DNA of 40,440 nt, taken from Roseateles sp. Lineage in GTDB: Bacteria; Pseudomonadota; Gammaproteobacteria; Burkholderiales; Burkholderiaceae_C. Position 1 is the stretch's first letter. Each line of letters opens with the position of its first letter. The notes below the pieces were generated by a model. The model had not been told where the DNA came from. It ran no database searches and was given only the letters and a program-made list of their open reading frames with translations. A program made the translations under genes and the position numbers. Location of the stretch: positions 1-40,440 of the forward strand of contig JADMJQ010000076.1 in assembly GCA_018780415.1 (NCBI GenBank), written 5' to 3'. Below are positions 33,556 to 40,440 of the stretch, in pieces.

Positions 33556-35634
33556 ATGCCGCCCATGCCCGAGGTCAGCTCATCGCCCCCACCCACCCGC
33601 CCCAAGTCCGCGCCGCAAAAGGCAATGGAAAAACTCGGCCTGTTGCGCGATATCGACCTGGCCCTGCATCTGCCGATGCGCTATGAGGACGAGACCCGCA
33701 TCACACCGATCGCCGAGGCGCAGTCGCATGAGGCCGAGCCGGTGCAATGCGAGGGCGAGGTGCTGGAGTGCCGGATCGAGACGCGCGGCCGGCGCGTGCT
33801 GCTGGTGAGGATGACGGATGAGAGCGGGGCAGAGCTGTTGTTGCGCTTCATTCACTTTTACCCTTCGCATCAGAAAACCATGGCCATCGGCGCCCGCATC
33901 CGCGTGCGCGGCGAGTTACGTCACGGCTTTTTTGGTCGTGAGATGGTGCACCCCACATTCAAAGCGGTCGCCGAAGGCGCGGCACTTGCCACGGCGCTAA
34001 CGCCCGTTTACCCCGCCAGCAACGGTCTGCCGCAGACCTATCTGCGCCGCGCTGTTGCCTCGGGCTTGAGCCGCGCCGATCTGAACGAGCTGCTGCCTGC
34101 AGGCGTCGTGCCGCCCACCCTGCCGGCGCTGCGCGACGCGCTGAATTTTTTGCATCACCCGCCACCGCAAGCGCGGCTGATGACGCTGGAGGATCACAGC
34201 CACCCGGCCTGGCAGCGGCTCAAGTTCGAGGAGTTGCTGGCCCAGCAGATCAGCCAGATGCAGGCGCAGCGGGAACGGGCGCTGCTGAAAGCGCCGGCTC
34301 TCCAAGCCAATCGCGGCGGCTTGCACGAGCAGTTGCTGGCTGTGTTGCCGTTCGGCCTGACCGGCGCTCAGCAACGCGTCAGCGAGGAAATAGCGCAAGA
34401 CCTGGCCCTGGGCCAACCGATGCACCGGCTTTTGCAGGGGGATGTCGGATCGGGCAAGACGGTCGTTGCGGCGCTGGCCGCAGCGGTGGCCATCGACGCC
34501 GGTTGGCAATGCGCGCTGATGGCGCCGACCGAGATCCTGGCCGAACAGCATTTCAAGAAGTTGGTCGGCTGGCTCGAGCCGCTGGGGCTCAAAGTGGCCT
34601 GGCTGACCGGCAGCGTCAAGGGCAAGGCGCGCCAGAAAATGCTGGACGCGGCGGCCGATGGCTCCGCGCAGCTGGTCATCGGCACCCATGCCGTGATCGA
34701 GGACAAAGTGAAATTTGCCAGACTGGGCCTGGCCATCATCGACGAGCAGCACCGCTTCGGCGTCGCCCAGCGCCTGGCCCTGCGCAAAAAACTGGCCTCA
34801 ATGGATTTGGAGCCGCACCTGTTGATGATGAGCGCGACGCCGATTCCGCGCACGCTGGCGATGACCTACTTCGCCGACTTGGCGGTGTCCACCATCGACG
34901 AGCTGCCGCCCGGGCGCACGCCCATCGTCACCAAGGTGTTTGCCGACAGCAAGCGCTTCAATGTGGTGGAGAAAATCCGCGATGAAGTTGCCAACAAGGC
35001 CGCGCAGGTCTATTGGGTTTGCCCGCTGATCGAGGAATCCGAAACGCTGGATTTGAACAACGCGACCGAAACGCATGCCGAGCTGTCCGCCGCATTAGAC
35101 GGTTACGTGGTTGGACTGTTACATGGCCGCATGACGCCGGCCGACAAGGCGGCGGTGATGGCCGAGTTCACGGCCGGGCGCATCAGCGTGCTGGTGGCGA
35201 CGACGGTGATCGAGGTCGGCGTCGACGTACCCAATGCCAGCCTGATGGTGATCGAACATGCCGAGCGCTTCGGCCTCAGCCAGCTGCACCAGCTGCGCGG
35301 CCGCGTCGGGCGCGGCGCGGTGGCGAGTGTCTGCGTGCTGCTTTACACCGGGCCGCTGTCTGACACCGGCAAATCGCGGCTGAAGGCGATGGCCGAGACC
35401 AATGATGGATTCGAGATCGCCCGGCGCGACCTCGATATCCGCGGGCCGGGCGAGTTCATGGGCGCGCGCCAGAGCGGCGCCGAGTTGCTGCGCTTCGCTG
35501 ACCTGCAAGAAGACTCGGTGCTGCTGCAAGCGGCCCGTCGGCTGGCGCCGCAGTTGTTGGACAAGCATCCGCAGGCGGCGCGCAGGCAGGTGGAGCGTTG
35601 GCTGGGCTCCAAGGCGGAGTTTCTGAAGGCCTAG
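33556..35634 (+). CDS. recG: ATP-dependent DNA helicase RecG
   Basis: A 692-residue branch-migrating helicase that reverses stalled replication forks and processes Holliday-type junctions. The N-terminal wedge/OB domain lies about 25-200 (LALHLPMRYEDETRITPI, ARIRVRGELRHGFFGREMVHP). Helicase motifs: LTGAQQRVSEEI, Walker A GDVGSGKT (295-302), MAPTEILAEQHF, DEQH (396-399), MSATPIPRTLAMTYFADL, and in the second lobe TAGRISVLVATTVIEVGVDVPNA and QLRGRVGRG. The C-terminal TRG-type segment NDGFEIARRDLDIRGPGEFMGARQSG is intact. Length matches E. coli RecG (693). I use ATG 33556; ATG 33565 is an alternative, and the frame opens further upstream into a promoter-like region. Divergent from the YCF48-repeat gene with a 157-bp gap. 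Confidence 0.96.
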   Translation: MPPMPEVSSSPPPTRPKSAPQKAMEKLGLLRDIDLALHLPMRYEDETRITPIAEAQSHEAEPVQCEGEVLECRIETRGRRVLLVRMTDESGAELLLRFIHFYPSHQKTMAIGARIRVRGELRHGFFGREMVHPTFKAVAEGAALATALTPVYPASNGLPQTYLRRAVASGLSRADLNELLPAGVVPPTLPALRDALNFLHHPPPQARLMTLEDHSHPAWQRLKFEELLAQQISQMQAQRERALLKAPALQANRGGLHEQLLAVLPFGLTGAQQRVSEEIAQDLALGQPMHRLLQGDVGSGKTVVAALAAAVAIDAGWQCALMAPTEILAEQHFKKLVGWLEPLGLKVAWLTGSVKGKARQKMLDAAADGSAQLVIGTHAVIEDKVKFARLGLAIIDEQHRFGVAQRLALRKKLASMDLEPHLLMMSATPIPRTLAMTYFADLAVSTIDELPPGRTPIVTKVFADSKRFNVVEKIRDEVANKAAQVYWVCPLIEESETLDLNNATETHAELSAALDGYVVGLLHGRMTPADKAAVMAEFTAGRISVLVATTVIEVGVDVPNASLMVIEHAERFGLSQLHQLRGRVGRGAVASVCVLLYTGPLSDTGKSRLKAMAETNDGFEIARRDLDIRGPGEFMGARQSGAELLRFADLQEDSVLLQAARRLAPQLLDKHPQAARRQVERWLGSKAEFLKA

Positions 35635-35723
35635 CTTGAGCGCATGGACGCAGGTTCTTCCTAACTCGGTCGCAAGAATTAACGGCTAGACTCCGCGCAC
35701 AAAAACAAGCGGAGGATTCGGCC

Positions 35724-37805
35724 ATGAAGCCATATCAACTTAAGTTTTCTTTGATAGCTCTCGCCAGCACGGGGATCCTAACGGCGTGCGGCGGCGGAGG
35801 AGGGGCAGAGAGCCCGCCAACCCCTTTGCCCTCCGCAGCTTCCGTAGCTGATGCCTACCAGCTCGATTGGAATGCAGCCAAGCGCTTGAGCGTGCTGGAC
35901 AACGACAGTAGCAGCGGCGGCAGCGCCACGGTCAGCATCGTTGACGCCCCCAAGAATGGCACGGCGACCGCGGATGGCGCCGTGTTGGTCTACACACCCA
36001 AGCCCGGTTTCTTTGGCGAAGACAGTCTGCGCTATCGCCAGTCCGTGGGCACGGTCAGCAGCGAGGCCGAGGTCAAACTGACGGTGGAGGCCAGCATGAC
36101 CGTTGAAGGCCTGGTCAGCGACGCTCCCATTGCCAACGCCAAGGTCGTGCTGAAGCTAGGCGACAAGAGCTTCACGGCCGATGCAGATGCCAATGGCCGC
36201 TACAGCATCGCGATCAAGACGGTCGAACCACGCGCCTTCGTCAGCCTGTCTGCGCAAGGTATCGGCGCTCAAAGCTACGTTGTGCTGGAGAGCCTGGTTG
36301 GAGAAGCGAGGACCCTGGCCGATGCGAGCCCGTCCGGCAAGGTCACCGCCCAGCAGCTGCCTGCGCTGAATGTCACCCACTTGAGCAGCGCGCATGTCGG
36401 CTTGTTCTCGCAGCAAGGCAAGCTTCCCAACACCGATGCGGAGCTGAAGGCGCGCAGCGCGAAGTTGAAGGGCTTTGACATTCTTGATGCTGCGGCCCTG
36501 ATCAAACTGCTGGTGGATGAGCAGGTGCCTCTGCCCTCCGAAGCGAAAACGACTCAGGACTTGCTCAATTCCGCAAGTCTGTATCCGGCCTTCAGTGCGG
36601 GCGCCCTCTTGAAGTATGAGACTCGCATCGAGGCGATTCAGCAAAACTTGATGGTTGATCCTGCACTGACCTCGCAGCTACCTAGGCCGGGCGCCAGCGC
36701 ATTGACTTCGCTCTATGTGAGCGGTTTGGGCGGCGGCACCAGCTCGGCACTGCGTCTGATCCTCCAGCCCGATGGAACGGCCAGCGTTCAGCAGGACGAG
36801 GTCAGAAAGGCGCGCTGGACTCATGAGGGCAGTCAATTGACGGTGCTGCTTGATCAGGCGCTTGCTTACCCGACCACGGCCTACAACGCGGGCCATACCC
36901 AGTTTGGTGACGCCAATGCGGAGAATGTCGTCACGGGTTACCAGATCCGTGAAATGGGCGGGCAAAAAGGCGGCCGCGTGCTGGCCTCCATCAATACGGT
37001 GGGCTATCTCAAGATCACCGATGGACCGTCCAGCGGCCACCAAATACCTCGCCCTGCCCAATGGTGGGCCAACTGGCGGCTGGAAGACAAGCAAGACTTC
37101 ACGGACCAAGACTTTGTCTCCGGCAAGCGCTGGGCCGGCCCTTTGTCGAACAAGACCGACCAAGACGTGATGGTCGTCACCGGCGCTGGCACGGGGCGCA
37201 TGGAGCGCAGCGGCGAGAGCTTTGCTTGGCTCATCGATCAAGGTACTTTGGTAATCAAGCTGAAGGACGGCAGCTACCGCTACCGCCGTATTGGCCTGGA
37301 CCCCACAGGTGCCGAGCGGTGGTTGGTGGAGGAGATTCAAGCAGGTGAGTTGGTCAGCTTGGCCGAGATCATGGCCCTGCCGGCCGAAGACGTCAGCGTG
37401 ACAGCCCCCATGCTGGCCCGCAAATGGAACTCCAACGTTTCTGCGCAGTTTTGGCAAAACAGCTTTTATTCCTTGCGGCCCGATGGCGCAGTCGGCTTGG
37501 CAGCGCTGGGCTACAAGCAAGAAGACTACACCCCCGACTTCAAACGCCGGAGCTGGGTGTTGAAGCCGGACGGACAGGCCTATCTTTACGCCACGCGCCG
37601 AAGCAACGGAAGCGGCTGCACACAGGAGTCCAAGCAAGGCCGACCGGCGGCAGAGGACCCGGACTGCACGGCCGGCGATTGGCACAGATGGAAATTTGTG
37701 GGGAAGCAAGGCGGCACGCTGTTTGTCCTCGACACCTTGGTCTTCCCCGGTCAACCAGACAGCTACCGCTTGATTGCCCTGACCGACAGTGGCGAAGTGA
37801 AATAG
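35724..37805 (+). CDS. Large surface lipoprotein with Ig-like and carboxypeptidase-regulatory-like modules, function unknown
   Basis: A 693-residue lipoprotein; signal peptide ending LTAC with lipidated Cys22 and a CGGGGG linker. At about residues 45-125 a cadherin-like/bacterial Ig module is visible (LSVLDNDSSSGGSATVSIVD, VYTPKPGFFGEDSLRYRQS). At about 128-170 a CarboxypepD_reg-like strand set follows (VEGLVSDAPIANAKVVLKLG, DANGRYSIAI). The remaining ~520 residues match nothing I recognise but show a recurring beta-hairpin pattern with F-x-x-x-RPDG/LKPDG turns (LILQPDGTASV, FYSLRPDGAVGL, WVLKPDGQAYLYA), suggesting a lipocalin- or propeller-like surface domain. Two cysteines near the end (CTQESKQGRPAAEDPDC) may form a disulphide. 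GGAGG precedes the ATG by ~10 bp. Function unknown; a polysaccharide- or matrix-binding role would be speculative. Confidence 0.83.
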   Translation: MKPYQLKFSLIALASTGILTACGGGGGAESPPTPLPSAASVADAYQLDWNAAKRLSVLDNDSSSGGSATVSIVDAPKNGTATADGAVLVYTPKPGFFGEDSLRYRQSVGTVSSEAEVKLTVEASMTVEGLVSDAPIANAKVVLKLGDKSFTADADANGRYSIAIKTVEPRAFVSLSAQGIGAQSYVVLESLVGEARTLADASPSGKVTAQQLPALNVTHLSSAHVGLFSQQGKLPNTDAELKARSAKLKGFDILDAAALIKLLVDEQVPLPSEAKTTQDLLNSASLYPAFSAGALLKYETRIEAIQQNLMVDPALTSQLPRPGASALTSLYVSGLGGGTSSALRLILQPDGTASVQQDEVRKARWTHEGSQLTVLLDQALAYPTTAYNAGHTQFGDANAENVVTGYQIREMGGQKGGRVLASINTVGYLKITDGPSSGHQIPRPAQWWANWRLEDKQDFTDQDFVSGKRWAGPLSNKTDQDVMVVTGAGTGRMERSGESFAWLIDQGTLVIKLKDGSYRYRRIGLDPTGAERWLVEEIQAGELVSLAEIMALPAEDVSVTAPMLARKWNSNVSAQFWQNSFYSLRPDGAVGLAALGYKQEDYTPDFKRRSWVLKPDGQAYLYATRRSNGSGCTQESKQGRPAAEDPDCTAGDWHRWKFVGKQGGTLFVLDTLVFPGQPDSYRLIALTDSGEVK

Positions 37806-37816
37806 CTCGTCGCCTG

Positions 37817-37830
37817 CGGCCAATTGGCCG
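37817..37830. repeat. 14-bp perfect palindrome downstream of a lipoprotein gene
   Basis: CGGCCAATTGGCCG is self-complementary and lies 12 bp after the stop codon at 37805. With no loop it forms a poor hairpin and no T-tract follows, so it may be a protein-binding site or chance. Confidence 0.35.
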
Positions 37831-37924
37831 GCTGGTAGTTCAAAGCAAATCAGGCCAGGGGCTCCTCCGATCACAGGGCCTCGGTATAAGCTGCCCAAGC
37901 ATCAAAGAATCCCAGGGAGAAACC

Positions 37925-40440
37925 ATGGCCAACCCAACAGCAAGGAAGCAAGAGCACGCGCTGAAATCGAGGAGATATGCCTTGCTCTTCGCCGCACTAA
38001 TCAGCCTTGTTCTGGCCGCCTGCGGAGGTGGTGGCGGCAGTAGCGATACCGTACCTCCCGCCCCGCCTACGCCGCCACCTGTTCCGGTCACCTTGAGTGC
38101 CGACGTCTACCCGCTGGCTGCCGGTGACCGCCGAACTTGGCGTGTCAGCAGTGGCTCTCAGATGGGCGGTCTGCGCTCAGAGCGCGCCGGCGAAGCCGTG
38201 CAGTTGGACGGGCAGGCGGCGTGGCCGGTACGTAACGAAGACGGGGACATCGAATACATCTCTCGAACCGCCACAGGCGTGTGGTCAGTACCGGGTGCAA
38301 GCGCCGACGCGTTGACCAAGGCGGCAGGCCCCATCGAGTTGCTGCGCTTTGGGCAGGTGGCAGGAACCACCGTCGAGTTGCTCAAGCGAACGCTGGCAAT
38401 CGACCTCGACGGCGATGGGCGCGTCGACAGCGCCGACGTACTGATCGAGTCAACCTTCTCAGGCTATGAGTCGATCAGTACCGCAGCGGGCAACTTCCCC
38501 GCCGCCGCCAAGCTGCTGACTGTGGCTCGCCTGACCATACGCATCGCCGGCAATCCCAATATTGGCAGCGTGATCGTCTCGGCCGAAGAATGGTTTGCGC
38601 CCGGCATTGGCCCGGTGCGCTCGGTCACCACGACGACTGCAACGGCGCAGCCTACCGAGACCGAAACCGAGGAACTCCTGGCCTACGGCATCGGCAGCCA
38701 GCGCAGCGAGACCGTTGCGCCCACCCTGCTTTCTTCCACCTTGACGCCAGACAGCGTGCTGCCCAGCGTGCCGGCCAGCATCGAGCTGTACTTCAGCGAA
38801 GCGCTTGACCCATTGACATTGGACAGCGGCGCCGGGCTCACCCTGGTGGACTCCGCCGGGCAGCTTCTGCCGATCGGCCGCACGCTGGCCGACGGCGGCA
38901 AACGCGTCACGTTGACCCCATCGACTTCATTGCCGGACGGCCGCTACGAGCTGCGCCTGGGCCGCGGCTTGACCGACTTGGCCAACAACCCATTGGTTCC
39001 GAGCGTGCGCGCTTTCAGCGTGGACAGCAAACGCCCGCGCATCATTTCGTCAACCCCGGCTGATGGCAGCGATGAGGCCGCCATCAGCGGCAATGTTGTG
39101 CTGAACTTCAACGAGGCCATCTTCACGCCAGACGGCAGCAGCAAGGTAGCGATTTTTCTCAGTGATTTCTCGGGCGGCGAGCGGCTAACGGGCGAGATTC
39201 AAGGCAGCAGCATTGTGCTCAGGCTGGACAAAACTCTCCCGCGCAACCGGGAGTACAGCGTCAACGTGGGGACGGTGCTGAAGGATGCGGCCGGCAACGT
39301 GTCGCCTTTCGACGGCCACGTGATCAGGTTCAAGACCGGTCCGGGTCCGTTTGCCCGGCCCACGCCCTTGATGGCCAACGCCTGGGTCACCGCCGTGACG
39401 ACTGGAGATATCAATGGCGATGGGCGGCCCGACATCGTTTTCAGTGGCGCACAGAACATCAGCGCTTACGAAATGTTCATCGGGGCTCGAATGCAACAAG
39501 CAGACGGCAGCTACGCGCCAGCCATCCGCCTTTATCAGGCTCCGCCGTATACGATGTTCTTGACCAATGAGCTCACTTTGGCCGACGTGAATGGGGATGG
39601 TCGGATGGATATCGTCATGAACTTTTCGAACGGTGTCACGGCGCTGGTGCAGCAAGCAACGGGAGGATTCATGCCAGAGGTGATCGATGCCAACGCGTGG
39701 ACATCACCCAAAGGCGCGGTGGATCTGGACGGCGACGGGCGTCAAGAAATCGTCGTTTTGAATGGGCGCGAGCTACGTCTGATGCGGCGCGAGCCCAGTG
39801 GCGGATGGCGCGTGGTCTTGGCCATAGGTGGAGGGAGTCAGTACATTTACGCCTTCCGCATGGCCGACTTGAATGGTGACGGCCAGCTGGACTTGGTCTG
39901 GATGCGTGAAGGGGTCACCAACAGCAATTTCGAGATCGTTTGGGCTTTGCGACAAGGCGTTGGATTTGGCGCCGTGCGTAGCCAAGCCATGGCTCCCGAA
40001 ATCAAACCCACAACTTCATGGACCCTCGCCGACGTCAACAGCGACGGCAGGACAGACCTGCTGCTGTTGCAGCCAAAGAGCAGCGACAGCCAAATCGCCG
40101 TGCTGGCGCAAACCGCAGCGGGAGATTTCGCGCCGCCGGTGCTGTCTCTGTCAAACGGCACCTCCGCCCTGGACGCGGCCGACGTCAACGGCGACGGCAG
40201 GATAGACGTGCTATCAACCAACGGTACGGGATCTCATTTGGGGGTGCTTTTACAGGCGGCTGACGGTAGCTTGGAGCCAGAACGACGCTTTGACATCAAC
40301 TACACCGGCAACGGCAATGGCAGCTTGGTGGCTGTCGACATCAACGCGGATGGGCGCGTCGACATCGTGACCGGCAATGACGTGCTATTCGGGCGCCCTG
40401 TGAGCGGCGTATGGCCTGCCGCTGCGCCGGGCAACGCTTG
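37925..40440 (+). CDS. Surface lipoprotein with two Ig-like domains and seven FG-GAP/VCBS-type repeats (partial, runs off window)
   Basis: The frame opens at ATG 37925 and is uninterrupted to the window end, at least 838 codons. A long signal peptide ends LVLAAC with lipidated Cys33 followed by CGGGGGSS and a proline-rich linker. A first domain (about 60-230) contains a calcium-loop motif DLDGDGRVD at 160. Two SbsA-type bacterial Ig-like (Big_5) domains follow, about 270-375 (IELYFSEALDPLTLD, SLPDGRYELRLGRGLTDLAN) and 375-475 (VVLNFNEAIFTPDGS, YSVNVGTVLKDAAGN). Then seven FG-GAP/VCBS repeats, each with a D-x-[N/D]-x-DG calcium loop starting at residues 495, 554, 600, 648, 703, 753 and 805, spaced 46-59 residues. 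This is an integrin-alpha-like beta-propeller. GGGAGAAACC precedes the ATG. The protein is probably a surface adhesin or matrix protein (inference). Confidence 0.87.
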   Translation, partial: MANPTARKQEHALKSRRYALLFAALISLVLAACGGGGGSSDTVPPAPPTPPPVPVTLSADVYPLAAGDRRTWRVSSGSQMGGLRSERAGEAVQLDGQAAWPVRNEDGDIEYISRTATGVWSVPGASADALTKAAGPIELLRFGQVAGTTVELLKRTLAIDLDGDGRVDSADVLIESTFSGYESISTAAGNFPAAAKLLTVARLTIRIAGNPNIGSVIVSAEEWFAPGIGPVRSVTTTTATAQPTETETEELLAYGIGSQRSETVAPTLLSSTLTPDSVLPSVPASIELYFSEALDPLTLDSGAGLTLVDSAGQLLPIGRTLADGGKRVTLTPSTSLPDGRYELRLGRGLTDLANNPLVPSVRAFSVDSKRPRIISSTPADGSDEAAISGNVVLNFNEAIFTPDGSSKVAIFLSDFSGGERLTGEIQGSSIVLRLDKTLPRNREYSVNVGTVLKDAAGNVSPFDGHVIRFKTGPGPFARPTPLMANAWVTAVTTGDINGDGRPDIVFSGAQNISAYEMFIGARMQQADGSYAPAIRLYQAPPYTMFLTNELTLADVNGDGRMDIVMNFSNGVTALVQQATGGFMPEVIDANAWTSPKGAVDLDGDGRQEIVVLNGRELRLMRREPSGGWRVVLAIGGGSQYIYAFRMADLNGDGQLDLVWMREGVTNSNFEIVWALRQGVGFGAVRSQAMAPEIKPTTSWTLADVNSDGRTDLLLLQPKSSDSQIAVLAQTAAGDFAPPVLSLSNGTSALDAADVNGDGRIDVLSTNGTGSHLGVLLQAADGSLEPERRFDINYTGNGNGSLVAVDINADGRVDIVTGNDVLFGRPVSGVWPAAAPGNA

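Noticed and set aside
1-40440. CRISPR arrays, tRNA or rRNA genes, insertion sequences, prophage or toxin-antitoxin genes
   Set aside because: No regularly spaced repeats, no cloverleaf-like intergenic segment, and no transposase, integrase or phage structural protein was found in any frame.

Overview
The window looks like chromosomal DNA from a high-GC betaproteobacterium, most likely a Burkholderiales member of the Roseateles/Paucibacter/Rubrivivax/Leptothrix type. The grounds are the strong G/C bias at third codon positions, a MexF/BpeF-like RND pump, PEP-CTERM sorted proteins, a betaproteobacterial-style HU protein and several glycine-rich lipoproteins with an ACGGGG start. This is judged from gene style alone. 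No rRNA, tRNA, CRISPR array, transposase, integrase or phage structural gene was seen.

Layout. 1-5058 (+) is a tripartite RND efflux operon: the end of the adaptor, the inner-membrane pump and the outer-membrane lipoprotein channel. 5072-7072 (-) holds a secreted PEP-CTERM glycerophosphodiesterase and a glutathione S-transferase, divergent from an MsbA-type ABC exporter (7173-8945, +). 8946-9351 is non-coding with two inverted repeats, followed by a small acidic hypothetical protein. 9746-15293 (-) runs from a cytoplasmic sensor kinase through an Omp85-like barrel protein and a small membrane protein to a ketopantoate-reductase-family enzyme. 15366-18857 contains a CaiB/BaiF CoA-transferase, HU, a hypothetical protein and an agmatinase-family ureohydrolase.

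18982-24456 (+) is a tight three-gene signalling operon: a FIST-domain sensor protein, a PAS-rich hybrid histidine kinase with receiver and HPt domains, and an HD-GYP response regulator. The layout matches NosP-type (FIST) nitric-oxide/heme sensors paired with a histidine kinase and an output that lowers cyclic-di-GMP. It is the best candidate for a less-described system here.

24461-29107 (-) is a probable operon queA - aromatic aminotransferase - alpha/beta hydrolase - PBP4-type dacB. 29353-30903 (+) has a small PEP-CTERM protein, a DksA/TraR zinc-finger protein and a protein resembling the group annotated as translational machinery proteins. 31002-33398 (-) is a PKD/YCF48-repeat lipoprotein gene split by a single in-frame TGA. 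recG (33556-35634, +) follows. The right end holds two large surface lipoproteins: one of unknown function with Ig-like modules, and one with two Ig-like domains and seven FG-GAP/VCBS-type calcium-loop repeats that runs off the window.
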